This document shows positions 44,231 to 53,108 of a DNA stretch of 64,000 nt, piece after piece. This stretch comes from Isosphaeraceae bacterium. GTDB taxonomy: Bacteria; Planctomycetota; Planctomycetia; Isosphaerales; Isosphaeraceae. The notes beneath the pieces are model-generated. The model saw only the letters and a list, made by a program, of their open reading frames with translations, had not been told where the DNA came from and made no database searches. The DNA lies in contig JANXSY010000078.1 in NCBI GenBank assembly GCA_025356435.1, positions 1 to 64,000 of the forward strand, in the 5' to 3' direction. Both the position numbers and the translations under genes were made by a program. The number at the start of each line of letters is the position of its first letter. The first letter of the stretch is position 1.

Positions 44231-45745
44231 ATGACCTACGCAGCTTTGTTGATCGCCCTGATCGCCTCCACGCCCTCCGACGACGCCTCACCCGCTCCGT
44301 CAAAAGCGGTCGCGGCACGGGGCGAACCCGTCCTGCTCGACTTCAACGCCACCTGGTGCGGCCCATGCCGCCAGATGCGAAAGGCGATCGAAGGCCTGGT
44401 TGACGCCGGCTACCCGATCAAGTCAATCGACGTCGACCAGCATAAAGACCTTGCCCAACGCTACGGTGTCACCGCCTATCCGACCTTTGTCGTCGTCGAC
44501 GCCGAAGGCACAGCCCTCGCCCGTAGCGAGGGTCTTCAGCCCGCCGCCAACCTCGCCGCGATGTATCGAGAGGCCCAGGGCAAAGTCCGTTCGAGGCCTC
44601 AGGCTCGCCCGATCTCGAACCGGAATGACGAGTCGGATCGGGACGACAGCCTCGACGAAGCCCCGCCGATCGTCAGCAAGGCCCCGAATCCGAAGCCTTG
44701 GGAAACTGTTGTACGCATCCGGATGCGGCTCAGCGGCAACGCCGAAGGGGTTGGCTCGGGCACGATCATCTCGAGCAATGCCCGCGAGACGATCATCCTC
44801 ACCTGTGCGCACATCTTCAAGGAAGAAGGCCGGCCGACCCCGCCGCCCTCACAATATCGCAAGCCGATCAGCGTCGACCTCTTCGACGGCCAGCTCGGCG
44901 CGAGGGGGAACCCGAAGCAGGTCCACTTCGTCGAGACCGTCCAGGGCGAGGCGATCGACTATGACACGACCAATGACGTCGGGCTGATCCGCATCCGTCC
45001 CGGCAAAGTCTTGCCCTATGCCAAGGTCGTCCCCTCAAATTGGGCTCCGGGCGAAGGCATGAGCATGACGACAGTGGGATGTTCTGAAGGCAAGGACGCC
45101 ACAGCCTGGAGCACCAAGGTCTTGCGGACCAACGCCAAGCTCAAAAACACCGGGACCGGCGAGACCTTCTACGTGACCGAGTGCGACCACCCCCCCGCAC
45201 AAGGGCGGTCGGGCGGCGGCCTCTTCACTGACGACGGCTATGTGGCGGGCGTCTGCGACTTCGCCGATCCCCAGCACGGTCACGGCCTCTACGCCGTCCC
45301 AAAATCGATCTACAAGCTGCTCGACAAGAATCAGCTCATGGCCCTCTATGAGCCTGGTGCCCGCAAACGCGAACAGCCGAAGCGACTACTCGCCGACGGC
45401 GGCGCGAGTCCCAAGCGAACCAACGGCGACGGCACTTATCGGTCGCAATCGCCCGAGGAAGACGACTGGAACGTTCCCCCGCCCGGACGCTTCGGCATCA
45501 AGCCGCCCGTCCTCGCCGACGCCGATACGACCGGGTCGAAGTCTCCTTCGACCAAGAAGTCATGGGAGAAGCCAGGTGCCAAGCTGGCTAGTCATCAACC
45601 GATCGAGAACGAGGCTGTCCCCTCACGGATGACCCGAGACGGCAGCGACGAACCGGCCCCGGCACAAGCGGCTGAGGAGACGGAAGTCGTTGAAGAGAAG
45701 CCGGTGCGAGCGAAGTCCCGATGGATTCCGGTCCGCCAGCCCTGA
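44231..45745 (+). CDS. Thioredoxin domain fused to a trypsin-like serine protease domain
   Basis: About 504 residues. A short hydrophobic N terminus (YAALLIALIAS) suggests export. Residues about 30-115 are a thioredoxin fold with WCGPC (Cys 43 and 46) and the cis-Pro segment TAYPTFVVVD. Residues about 155-380 are a chymotrypsin-like protease with GVGSGTIIS, ILTCAHIF (His), TTNDVGLIRI (Asp) and QGRSGGGLF (Ser), so the catalytic triad is complete. The last 120 residues are Pro/Ser/Glu-rich and disordered. It may be a periplasmic redox-linked protease in protein quality control; that role is inferred. AGGAG precedes the ATG, and a perfect hairpin ends the transcript. Confidence 0.82.
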   Translation: MTYAALLIALIASTPSDDASPAPSKAVAARGEPVLLDFNATWCGPCRQMRKAIEGLVDAGYPIKSIDVDQHKDLAQRYGVTAYPTFVVVDAEGTALARSEGLQPAANLAAMYREAQGKVRSRPQARPISNRNDESDRDDSLDEAPPIVSKAPNPKPWETVVRIRMRLSGNAEGVGSGTIISSNARETIILTCAHIFKEEGRPTPPPSQYRKPISVDLFDGQLGARGNPKQVHFVETVQGEAIDYDTTNDVGLIRIRPGKVLPYAKVVPSNWAPGEGMSMTTVGCSEGKDATAWSTKVLRTNAKLKNTGTGETFYVTECDHPPAQGRSGGGLFTDDGYVAGVCDFADPQHGHGLYAVPKSIYKLLDKNQLMALYEPGARKREQPKRLLADGGASPKRTNGDGTYRSQSPEEDDWNVPPPGRFGIKPPVLADADTTGSKSPSTKKSWEKPGAKLASHQPIENEAVPSRMTRDGSDEPAPAQAAEETEVVEEKPVRAKSRWIPVRQP

Positions 45746-45772
45746 CGGCCTTCTGAACCGAACTCAGATATC

Positions 45773-45815
45773 GACGGGATGGACGTGGTGTTCAGTGAAC
45801 CACGTCCATCCCGTC
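45773..45815. terminator. Perfect 16-bp hairpin between convergent genes
   Basis: Arms 45773-45788 and 45800-45815 are exactly complementary with an 11-base loop. T-rich bases (TTGTCGTTT) follow on the plus strand. It lies between the stop of the protease gene at 45745 and the stop of the minus-strand gene at 45874, so it can serve both. Confidence 0.7.
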
Positions 45816-45873
45816 TTGTCGTTTGCCTCGACAGCCCAGTGAGAACCGATTGTTCGGACGGCATGACTTCGCG

Positions 45874-47184
45874 TCACTGCACGATCCGGCCCGATCGGAT
45901 GCCTTCACGTTCGCCGAGGTAGAGCAGCACAATCGCCGCGATCAGGAGCCAGCAGGCATACGGCAAGATGCCCGCCTCGACGAGTCGTCCGAGCGGACCG
46001 CCACGCTCGGCGAAGTCGCGCAGAGACTTCATCAGCCCGCGCTGCATAAACAGGATCGGCAGGAGCGAGATCGCCGATCCGAAGAAGTAGGCACGCTCAT
46101 GCCCGACCGAGTTGCGTGCCCGATCCGTCGCGTATAGGAGCGGGATTGCAAGAATGATCGCGTCGGAGAGGCGGTGATAGAGAAACAGCATCGCGAACAA
46201 GGCGACGAGCGATCGCTTTGCCCCCTCCGAGATTCCCGACCGCCCGAGCACCTGATAGCCGACAAATCCGCCGATGACTGCCATCACGACGATCTGTGCG
46301 AGCTTCGCCGACGTCCGTGACTTCAGCCCCGCGCGATAGAACGCATGGTCGAGGCCGATCATGTCGCCGTTATCGGGGGCGGCATAGGTGAAGTCATTCG
46401 CGGTCCCCGGTGCGCTCATCCGGCCGATCCCCTGGAGCCATCGGGCGACTCGTGCAGGAGTCTCTGCCGCATGGCCGGTCGTGAGGCAGATCGCCGCTGT
46501 CATCACGATCATCGAGGCCCAGGCCGGTAGGTCGGAGCGTCGGCGGAAGAGTATCAGGAAAGGGAGCATCGTGCCGATCTTGATCGTGGCGATCGCGAGC
46601 CAGAACCCCGCCAAGATGCCTCGGCCTCGCGACTGGGCGTGCAAGGCCAGCACGCAGGCGACAGCCGTGATGATCGAGAGTTGGCCAGAGCCCAGGCACG
46701 CACGCGTGGCGTTCGAGATCGCGACAACGCTGCTGAGGATCAAGATCACAAATGAAGCCGACACCCGCATCGCTCGGTCATCAGCCGAGAGAGCACGCCA
46801 AGTTAAGGGAATGAGTGTCAGGGTCATCGCGGCGCTGATCACGACCCAGAGAGCAAATGTGACGTTCATCGGGCCAAGAGCGAACGCCGCGAACAACGGA
46901 AAGGCGGTGGGGGGATTGAGCGGGGGCAAGACTGACGTTTGCAGGAGGTCGATCGGGTCGCGACCCGCAAGGACTTCCCGCCCGGATTCGCAAAACGCGG
47001 AGAAGTCGAACGTCCCTGCAGGCGGATTCAATGCGATCTGGACGACGCTGAGACAGAACGCGACGAGGGCGAAACCGGCAAGCCACCTCACCCAGACTGG
47101 TGGTCGTCCACGTCCCACGAGCACGGCGACCGTCGCCACGAGAGCCGCGAGCGATCCAGCATAGTGGAGGAGTGACACAAGCAT
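45874..47184 (-). CDS. GT87-like (DUF2029) polytopic membrane protein
   Basis: About 436 residues with around ten hydrophobic helices. The early loop FDFSAFCESGREVLAGRDPID has the Asp/Glu-rich pattern typical of DUF2029/GT87 polyprenol-phosphate-dependent mannosyltransferase-like proteins, followed by LPPLNPPTAFPLFAAF. The donor would be a lipid-linked sugar and the active site faces the periplasm in known members; the acceptor is unknown. The start is ATG 47184 or TTG 47196. It follows the Helicase_C_3-type gene by 15 bases but has no evident functional link to it. Confidence 0.75.
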   Translation of the reverse strand: MLVSLLHYAGSLAALVATVAVLVGRGRPPVWVRWLAGFALVAFCLSVVQIALNPPAGTFDFSAFCESGREVLAGRDPIDLLQTSVLPPLNPPTAFPLFAAFALGPMNVTFALWVVISAAMTLTLIPLTWRALSADDRAMRVSASFVILILSSVVAISNATRACLGSGQLSIITAVACVLALHAQSRGRGILAGFWLAIATIKIGTMLPFLILFRRRSDLPAWASMIVMTAAICLTTGHAAETPARVARWLQGIGRMSAPGTANDFTYAAPDNGDMIGLDHAFYRAGLKSRTSAKLAQIVVMAVIGGFVGYQVLGRSGISEGAKRSLVALFAMLFLYHRLSDAIILAIPLLYATDRARNSVGHERAYFFGSAISLLPILFMQRGLMKSLRDFAERGGPLGRLVEAGILPYACWLLIAAIVLLYLGEREGIRSGRIVQ

Positions 47185-47199
47185 GAGTATCGACAAGTC

Positions 47200-49437
47200 T
47201 CACTTTGGACTATCGGAACCCGGAAAACGCTTCGGCTTGGAGACCGGCTTTGCGATCGAGGGTTCGGCGACAGGATTGTCGACGTCGATAAACTTGAGGC
47301 CGAGGTTGGCGAGGATCGACTGGAGTTCGATCCAGCTTGAATCTCGAACGATGGCGACCGTGGGGCCGAGCCGATCGCCGAGGTAGGGCGAGGTGTCAGG
47401 GTGCTGCAGTAGGCCGTCGAGCAGGTCTTCATCCGGGACGGTAAGCACCATCGGCCGCGAGACTTCGATCGGATCGACCTTGGGACGACCCGCGTAGAGC
47501 AGGAGCCGGATCGCGGCCGGGATCGACTCGCCGGTGCGCTGGAGAAACCATCGAGTGAGCGACGACTGGGTTAGCCCGGCGTCTTCGCGGGCGCGAGCGA
47601 GCGAAGCGGCCGAGACCCGGAAGCGTCGCCGCGTCTCGGCGTGGGGGAGTTCCTCAGCGAACCGGACGAGTTCGGCGTCGACGAGTAGGTCGGATCGGGC
47701 TAGGTCAAGCGCGAGGGTTACTCCGTCGAGCTCAACCTCAACGCACGGTTCGGCCGCGCGTCGGTAGTCGCGCTGACCGGCGAGACGGAAGCGATGGAAC
47801 GGGATGGTGCTGGGATCTTCTACGAGGAGCAATCGCTCGGAGATGCGGATCGGACCCGTCGAACCGGGGGCAACGGGCCAGTCGCTGACGGCCAGTTCGA
47901 GGTCTTCCTCGTTGGCGAATTCGACCAGAGTGGCCGAGGCGTAATAGGTCACCCGTTCGCGACGAGAGGCCCAGGTATTCACGGCGTCGGCCACACTCGG
48001 CGGGATCGCACGCTGACTGTGTTTGCTAAGCCGATCGATCATGGAGTCGGGCGTGAGGCCGCCTTCGAGACCCTGGTAGATCGACTCGGGCGTGAGCTTT
48101 AACTCAAGCGCGGAGCCAACTTGAGTCCAGTGCGCGAACCGGCTGAACTCGCCGATCAAGCCGGGCGTGAGGCCCTGTCGATAGGCGATGATTTCAAAAT
48201 TCGGCTGGACGAAGAGGAAGTGCTCGAACGTCGTTCGACCGGGCGGTGGCGGGCCGAGGGCCATCACGTAGCGCCCGAGAGGGGTCAGTTGCACGACGCG
48301 ACGACCGGTCGACACTTCCTCGGCCGTTCGGGTCAGCCCCAGTTGATAGGCAGGGCCGAGCAAGACGGCGGCGATGACGGAGGCGTGGTCGGGGGTCAAC
48401 GCAATCTGTCGAGAGTGAGGGATGATCGGGTGTTGCCAGCCTGGGGCGAGCGTGTCGAGATGGGCGGCGAAGTCTTCAGGCGCAAGCCAGTCGTCTTCGC
48501 CGATCGTCGCGAGCCAGAGCATTGCGACGGGTCGGAGATAGGGGAGCGTCGGCTCGGTCGCGCCGCCATCGGCGACCATCCCGCCGAGTTCGTGCCAGTT
48601 TCGAAGGCCGAGCCAGCGGGTGGCGACCATCTGAGGTAAGTGGACGGCGTTCTCGGCCCAGAATTCAGTCGAGGCCGCCACGATCCGGTCCGAGCCCGGC
48701 TCGTCGGCGAGCAGGCCGACCGAACGTGCGAGTTCGATCCAGAGCAGGGCCATGTCGGGAAGGGGCTCAAAGGCATCTGAGATTGGGCCGGCGATGACGG
48801 GGTCGTCCTCGATCCGCTCACGATCGCGTTTGAAGAAGGTCCGCTGGAGGGTCTGTCTGAGCGGAGACTCGGCGACGCGCTGCCAGACAGCGGCCATGCG
48901 GAGGATCGGTTCGAGGCCGTCGGCTTCACGGACCTGACGGACCGGACCTGCGACCGGCGGGCCCGCCGCCTCGGGAAGCATCGTGCGGGCCGCATTCACC
49001 CCGGCCGGGTGGGCCAGAAGCCGGGCAGGGGCAGGGGGATTCGGTGCCGTTTCTGCATCCCTCAGCGCGAGCAATCCGCGCTCGAGGAGCGGATGGACGG
49101 CGGCGTCGGGCTCAATCCCGAGAGCGGTTAGCGCCAGGCCGAGGCCGGGGGCCGACCATGAATAGGTCTCGGTAAGAGCGTACAGGCCAAGCGCAGTTTT
49201 CGACCCGACCGGAAGGTCGGACAGCAGGCGTTCTGCGATCCGGTGTTCCGAGAGCCGCTCGACGACCCAATCCGGGCGAAGTTTATGGCTAGCGCTGACC
49301 TCGGCCCCACCGGACAGGCGATGGATCATCATCAGCCGTGTCTGGTCGTACCGCTGAAGTGCCGCGCGATAGGCCGCCAGGGGCGGTTCGGGCAGGGGGG
49401 CGGAGAACGCGGGCATCTCGTCGGACGGGTCGAGCAT
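47200..49437 (-). CDS. Helicase-associated (Helicase_C_3 / XPB-SSL2 N-terminal-like) domain protein
   Basis: 745 residues without Walker motifs. The C-terminal 250 residues (LTLALDLARSDLLVDAELV region, then RFRVSAASLARAREDAGLT with SSLTRWFLQRTGESIPAAI and VTVPDEDLLDGLLQ) match the helicase-associated domain found next to XPB-type helicases in many bacteria. EHFLFVQPNFEIIAYRQGL begins the conserved core. It is probably a partner or DNA-binding subunit for the XPB helicase two genes upstream. The N-terminal half is Ala/Leu-rich helical and unassigned. CGGAAG precedes the ATG. Confidence 0.75.
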   Translation of the reverse strand: MLDPSDEMPAFSAPLPEPPLAAYRAALQRYDQTRLMMIHRLSGGAEVSASHKLRPDWVVERLSEHRIAERLLSDLPVGSKTALGLYALTETYSWSAPGLGLALTALGIEPDAAVHPLLERGLLALRDAETAPNPPAPARLLAHPAGVNAARTMLPEAAGPPVAGPVRQVREADGLEPILRMAAVWQRVAESPLRQTLQRTFFKRDRERIEDDPVIAGPISDAFEPLPDMALLWIELARSVGLLADEPGSDRIVAASTEFWAENAVHLPQMVATRWLGLRNWHELGGMVADGGATEPTLPYLRPVAMLWLATIGEDDWLAPEDFAAHLDTLAPGWQHPIIPHSRQIALTPDHASVIAAVLLGPAYQLGLTRTAEEVSTGRRVVQLTPLGRYVMALGPPPPGRTTFEHFLFVQPNFEIIAYRQGLTPGLIGEFSRFAHWTQVGSALELKLTPESIYQGLEGGLTPDSMIDRLSKHSQRAIPPSVADAVNTWASRRERVTYYASATLVEFANEEDLELAVSDWPVAPGSTGPIRISERLLLVEDPSTIPFHRFRLAGQRDYRRAAEPCVEVELDGVTLALDLARSDLLVDAELVRFAEELPHAETRRRFRVSAASLARAREDAGLTQSSLTRWFLQRTGESIPAAIRLLLYAGRPKVDPIEVSRPMVLTVPDEDLLDGLLQHPDTSPYLGDRLGPTVAIVRDSSWIELQSILANLGLKFIDVDNPVAEPSIAKPVSKPKRFPGSDSPK

Positions 49438-49490
49438 GGGGGCTTCCGCGGCGTCAGCGGTCGTGTCTTCTCAAAGCACCGAGGTGAAGA

Positions 49491-49724
49491 TCAGCGGGCC
49501 ACTCGTGGCGTTTGACCCATCCGCCGCAACTCGTCGAGGATCGCGTCTTCTTCCTCGGCATGCACGAGCAAGACCGTCTCAGAGAGCCGGCCCACGATGA
49601 GCTTCGCGAGCGATTTCCGCGCGAGAAGCTCCTCTGCTAGCACGGGGTCAGCCGTGCGGATCAGGCTCACGGCGCGATGGAGCTTGACGGGTATTCGGGT
49701 CAGCGGGTTGAGCATGCGTGGCAT
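49491..49724 (-). CDS. Small protein between XPB helicase and helicase-associated genes, unknown
   Basis: 77 residues, charged, mostly helical by appearance: SLIRTADPVLAEELLARKSL, then LSETVLLVHAEEEDAILDEL. It has no known motif and no membrane segment. It starts 34 bases after the helicase stop and ends 53 bases before the Helicase_C_3-type gene, so it belongs to this operon. It could be a small bridging subunit. A second in-frame ATG at 49715 is possible. Confidence 0.65.
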   Translation of the reverse strand: MPRMLNPLTRIPVKLHRAVSLIRTADPVLAEELLARKSLAKLIVGRLSETVLLVHAEEEDAILDELRRMGQTPRVAR

Positions 49725-49758
49725 CTCGGCGGAGGGAAGCGATGGCCCGTCGCGTGGG

Positions 49759-51480
49759 TTATTGGCTCATCTTCGCGGCATCCTCGACCCACTTCGTGAT
49801 GTCGGATTCGTCGAGGATTTCATAGCTGTAGCCTTGCTCGGTCAGGAAGAGCTGGCGATGGTGCGCAAAGTCCATCTCCCGCGTGTCTCGGGTGACGAGC
49901 GTGTAGAACCTCGCAGGCTCGCCTTCTTTTGGACGGAGGATGCGACCCAGTCGCTGAGCCTCTTCCTGGCGGGAGCCGAACGTGCCCGAGATCTGAATCA
50001 TGACGTTGGCGTCGGGGAGGTCAATCGCGAAGTTGCCGACCTTGGAGAGCACGAGCTTGCGAATTTCGCCGTCGCGAAACCGCCCATAGAGGTCTTCGCG
50101 TTCGCTGTTTCCGGTCTGGCCGGTGATGAGCGGGAGGTTGAATCGCTCGGCGATCGACCGGAGCTGCCTCAGATATTGACCGATGACGATAATTCGATCT
50201 TCCGGCCCATCGTGGAGTCCGAGGAGCTGGGCGACGACGTCTTCCTTGACCGGGTTCTCGCTGGCGATCCGGAACTTATCGCGCCACTCCGCTACAGCGT
50301 AATCCATCCGACCCGAGCCGGTCGAGGGAAGGGCGAGTCTGACCTCGTGGCAGAGCGCCTCGGCGATCCAGCCCTTCTGTTCGAGTACGCGCCAGGGCAC
50401 GTCATACTTCTTCGGGCCGATCAGGCTGAAGACGTCTTCCTCGCGGCCGTCTTCTCTGACGAGGGTGGCGGTCAATCCGAGCCGCCGGCGGGCCTGAATG
50501 TCGGCGGTGACACGAAAGACGGGGGCGGGCAGGAGGTGGACTTCATCGTAAATGATCAGGCCCCAGTCACGCTCATTGAAGAGGGTGAAGTGGGGGAAAT
50601 CGCCGTCTTTCTTGGGGCGATAGGTAACGATCTGGTAGGTCGCGAGCGTGACCGGAGAGATCGCCTTCGACTCGCCCGTATAGAGGCTGACGAGCGAGTC
50701 GTCGAGGTCGGTCTTGTCGAGAATCTCGCGCCGCCACTGCTCAACGGAGGTTGTGCTGGTGGTGAGGACAAGGGTGTTCTTGCCGATCGCGGCCATCGCC
50801 GCGATGCCGACGATCGTCTTCCCTGCACCGCAAGGGAGGACGATCACGCCCGAGCCGCCCCGGACGTCTCCACCGGCGTGGAAGGCCTCGACGGCGAGCC
50901 GCTGATAATCCCGCACGCGGAACGGGTGGCCGGAAACAGACACTTCGCGGAGGCCGATCGCGAGCGCGGCCCCTTCGGTATAACCGGCGAGGTCTTCGGC
51001 AGGGTATCCGACGGCGATGAGTGCCTGCTTGAGCATGCCACGAAAGGCGTCGTTGATCGCGAAGCTGGTCTCGTCGATCCGGTCTCCCAGGAAGTCGCGC
51101 ACGCCCTTGCGGCGGGCGAGTTCTTCGAGGAGGTGGCCATCCGACGAGATCAGTCGGAGCATTCCGTCGACGCGGCGGAGCTGGACCCGCCCGTAGCGTG
51201 AGACAAGCTCCCGAAGGTCGGTCGGGACGTTGGTCGGGAGGGGGAACTTGCTGAAGGTCGCGAGCGCGTCGATCATCGCGTCGGCGGTCATGCCGGCGGC
51301 AGCGGCGTTCCAGAGCGAGAGGGGGCTAAGCCGATACGTATGAATGTGTTCCGGGCTTTTTTCCAGCTCTGCGAACGGCGCGAGGGCGTCACGCGCCTGG
51401 GGATAGAGCGGATTATCAACTTCGAGCAGGACGGTCCGGTCGCCCTGGACGATGAGTGGATTCGCGGGGTTATACTGCAT
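49759..51480 (-). CDS. XPB/Rad25-type DNA repair helicase
   Basis: 573 residues, superfamily 2, 3'-5' helicase type. An N-terminal damage-recognition-like part (1-190) is followed by VRDYQRLAVEAF, Walker A PCGAGKT (about 217), TSTTSVEQWRREI, the DEVH box IIYDEVHLLPA (about 311), GLTATLVREDGREED with the RED motif known from XPB, and motif VI QEEAQRLGRILRPK. All catalytic motifs look intact. In eukaryotes XPB works in nucleotide excision repair and transcription; bacterial XPB has been shown to unwind DNA in vitro, often with the nuclease Bax1, which is not seen here. It follows a protein kinase gene by 54 bases. Confidence 0.93.
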   Translation of the reverse strand: MQYNPANPLIVQGDRTVLLEVDNPLYPQARDALAPFAELEKSPEHIHTYRLSPLSLWNAAAAGMTADAMIDALATFSKFPLPTNVPTDLRELVSRYGRVQLRRVDGMLRLISSDGHLLEELARRKGVRDFLGDRIDETSFAINDAFRGMLKQALIAVGYPAEDLAGYTEGAALAIGLREVSVSGHPFRVRDYQRLAVEAFHAGGDVRGGSGVIVLPCGAGKTIVGIAAMAAIGKNTLVLTTSTTSVEQWRREILDKTDLDDSLVSLYTGESKAISPVTLATYQIVTYRPKKDGDFPHFTLFNERDWGLIIYDEVHLLPAPVFRVTADIQARRRLGLTATLVREDGREEDVFSLIGPKKYDVPWRVLEQKGWIAEALCHEVRLALPSTGSGRMDYAVAEWRDKFRIASENPVKEDVVAQLLGLHDGPEDRIIVIGQYLRQLRSIAERFNLPLITGQTGNSEREDLYGRFRDGEIRKLVLSKVGNFAIDLPDANVMIQISGTFGSRQEEAQRLGRILRPKEGEPARFYTLVTRDTREMDFAHHRQLFLTEQGYSYEILDESDITKWVEDAAKMSQ

Positions 51481-51534
51481 GGCTCCTTGCCGGTCGAAGA
51501 TAGGCTGGGATGGGGAGGGTTTCGAGAGCTAAGG

Positions 51535-52404
51535 TCACTCTTCGTTGCCTTCCGAACCCTGAATATCAGCCTCGGACACGCCCAGATATTTCGCCACCGC
51601 GTCGAGTTGATTCTTAATCTCGAAGATCCCGGCCGGCCGCTTATCGCGGTTCGGCTCCAGACAGGCGAGGATCGTCTCGTTGAGCGTACCGGGAATCTTG
51701 GGGTTGATCTGGATCGGCGCGGCGAGCTTACTCGAACGCGTGTTGTCGCCGGGCTTCGGGTTGCCCATGTTGGCATATCGGCCTGTAAACATTCGATACA
51801 TCGTCGCGCCGAAGTTGTAGATGTCGGTTCGGTCGTCGACAATCTTCTCGTTCACTGTTTCGGGGGCGATATATTGCGGAGTGCCCTGGATGCGGTTCTT
51901 GTCGCGTCCCTTGATCCAGGCGGTTCCCAGGTCGATTAGCTTCACCTTGCCGTCTTTGGTGAGCATGATATTGCCGGGCTTAAGATCACCGTGGTAGACG
52001 CCCCGGCGGTGCATGGTTGAGAGTCCGGACGCGACCTGAGTGAAGATCAGCACGAGCTGGCTCATCCCGGGTGCTTCAATCTCGTCGAGCGTGCGGCCGT
52101 CAACAAACTCCATCAGGAGTTCGACGCCAGAGGTCTTGAACCACGACTTCTTGATCCGACAGTCGTAGATCCGGACGATCGCTGGATGCTTGAGTTTCTT
52201 GCCGACCTCGTATTCGGTCTTCGCCTGCTCGATGAACACGTCGTCGTCGGCGTCTTGCCGTTTGACGACCTTGAGAGCGAAGTCTTTGCCGCCGCGAGTC
52301 TTATCTTTGATCAGGAAGACGACGCTCCCGGCCCCTTCGCCGAGCTGTTTCGCCACGCGAAACTGCATGTCCTTGAAATTCGGCTCGGTCGTCACGTTCG
52401 ACAT
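51535..52404 (-). CDS. Serine/threonine protein kinase (Hanks type)
   Basis: About 289 residues, a kinase domain only, with no membrane segment. It shows the Gly loop GEGAGSVV, the ATP Lys in FALKVVK (Lys 45), the catalytic loop HGDLKPGN (Asp 140, with HGD in place of HRD), the metal site LIDLG (Asp 158, DLG in place of DFG), GTPQYIAPE and DIYNFGATMYRMFTGRY. All essential residues are present, so it is probably active on cytosolic substrates. The ATG at 52404 with GAGG six bases before it is used; the upstream open frame lies toward the divergent flavin reductase gene. It may regulate the XPB operon that follows. Confidence 0.9.
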   Translation of the reverse strand: MSNVTTEPNFKDMQFRVAKQLGEGAGSVVFLIKDKTRGGKDFALKVVKRQDADDDVFIEQAKTEYEVGKKLKHPAIVRIYDCRIKKSWFKTSGVELLMEFVDGRTLDEIEAPGMSQLVLIFTQVASGLSTMHRRGVYHGDLKPGNIMLTKDGKVKLIDLGTAWIKGRDKNRIQGTPQYIAPETVNEKIVDDRTDIYNFGATMYRMFTGRYANMGNPKPGDNTRSSKLAAPIQINPKIPGTLNETILACLEPNRDKRPAGIFEIKNQLDAVAKYLGVSEADIQGSEGNEE

Positions 52405-52586
52405 GCGTTCCTCGGAGCTATCATCAAGGATGCGGCGCGCGGCGAAACGCGGGGCCAGGCCCTCTCGACCACCCAAAGAGGGTATCGCAACGAGCTTCCG
52501 GCGGCAATCCCCCGGTCGTGCCGTATGGCCCTTCTCGACTATAATACGTTCGCGACATTCGACCTCAACTCGCCTGGGAATCTCTG

Positions 52587-53084
52587 ATGAGCGACACAAA
52601 CTCCCATCTCGGTAACGCCAATCTCGCCGCCGCGCTCGGCCGAGTCCCCAGTGGCCTTTTCATCTTGACCGTACGCTCGGGTGGCCGGTCGACCGGCATG
52701 CTCGCGAGCTGGGTTCAGCAGGCCGGATTCGACCCGCCGATGCTGACCGTGGCACTTCACCGTGACCGCTACGTCGGCGAGTGGGTCAGGGCGTCGGGCA
52801 AGTTCGTGCTCAATCAGATCGCCGTCGGCAACAAGTCGCTCCTGCGACACTTCGGAAAGGGCTTCCACCCGGAGGAAGAGGCATTCGAGGGCGTAAATCT
52901 GGCTCAGGAACACCCGGCCGGCCCGGTGCTCGCTGACGCGTTGGCTTTCATGGTCGTCGAGTCCGTTGGCGAGGTGGCTGGAGCCGACCATGTGGTCTTG
53001 CTGTGCAAGGTTGTCGAAGGAGGGCTGATCGACTCCGAGGGCCAAGCGTTCGTCCACATTCGGCAAAATGGGCTCCACTACTGA
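52587..53084 (+). CDS. Flavin reductase-like FMN-binding protein
   Basis: 165 residues, a single split-barrel flavin reductase domain: AALGRVPSGLFILTVRSGG, TGMLASWVQQAGFDPPMLTVAL, and KFVLNQIAVGN. Family members bind FMN and use NAD(P)H to supply reduced flavin or act alone. The region DHVVLLCKVVEGG resembles the C-terminal strand of the domain. GGGAA precedes the ATG. It is followed 24 bases later by the sulfite-oxidase-like gene, so the pair may share a redox role, but this is inferred. Confidence 0.85.
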   Translation: MSDTNSHLGNANLAAALGRVPSGLFILTVRSGGRSTGMLASWVQQAGFDPPMLTVALHRDRYVGEWVRASGKFVLNQIAVGNKSLLRHFGKGFHPEEEAFEGVNLAQEHPAGPVLADALAFMVVESVGEVAGADHVVLLCKVVEGGLIDSEGQAFVHIRQNGLHY

Positions 53085-53108
53085 TCATCACCTTCCGAGG
53101 AGGCGACG

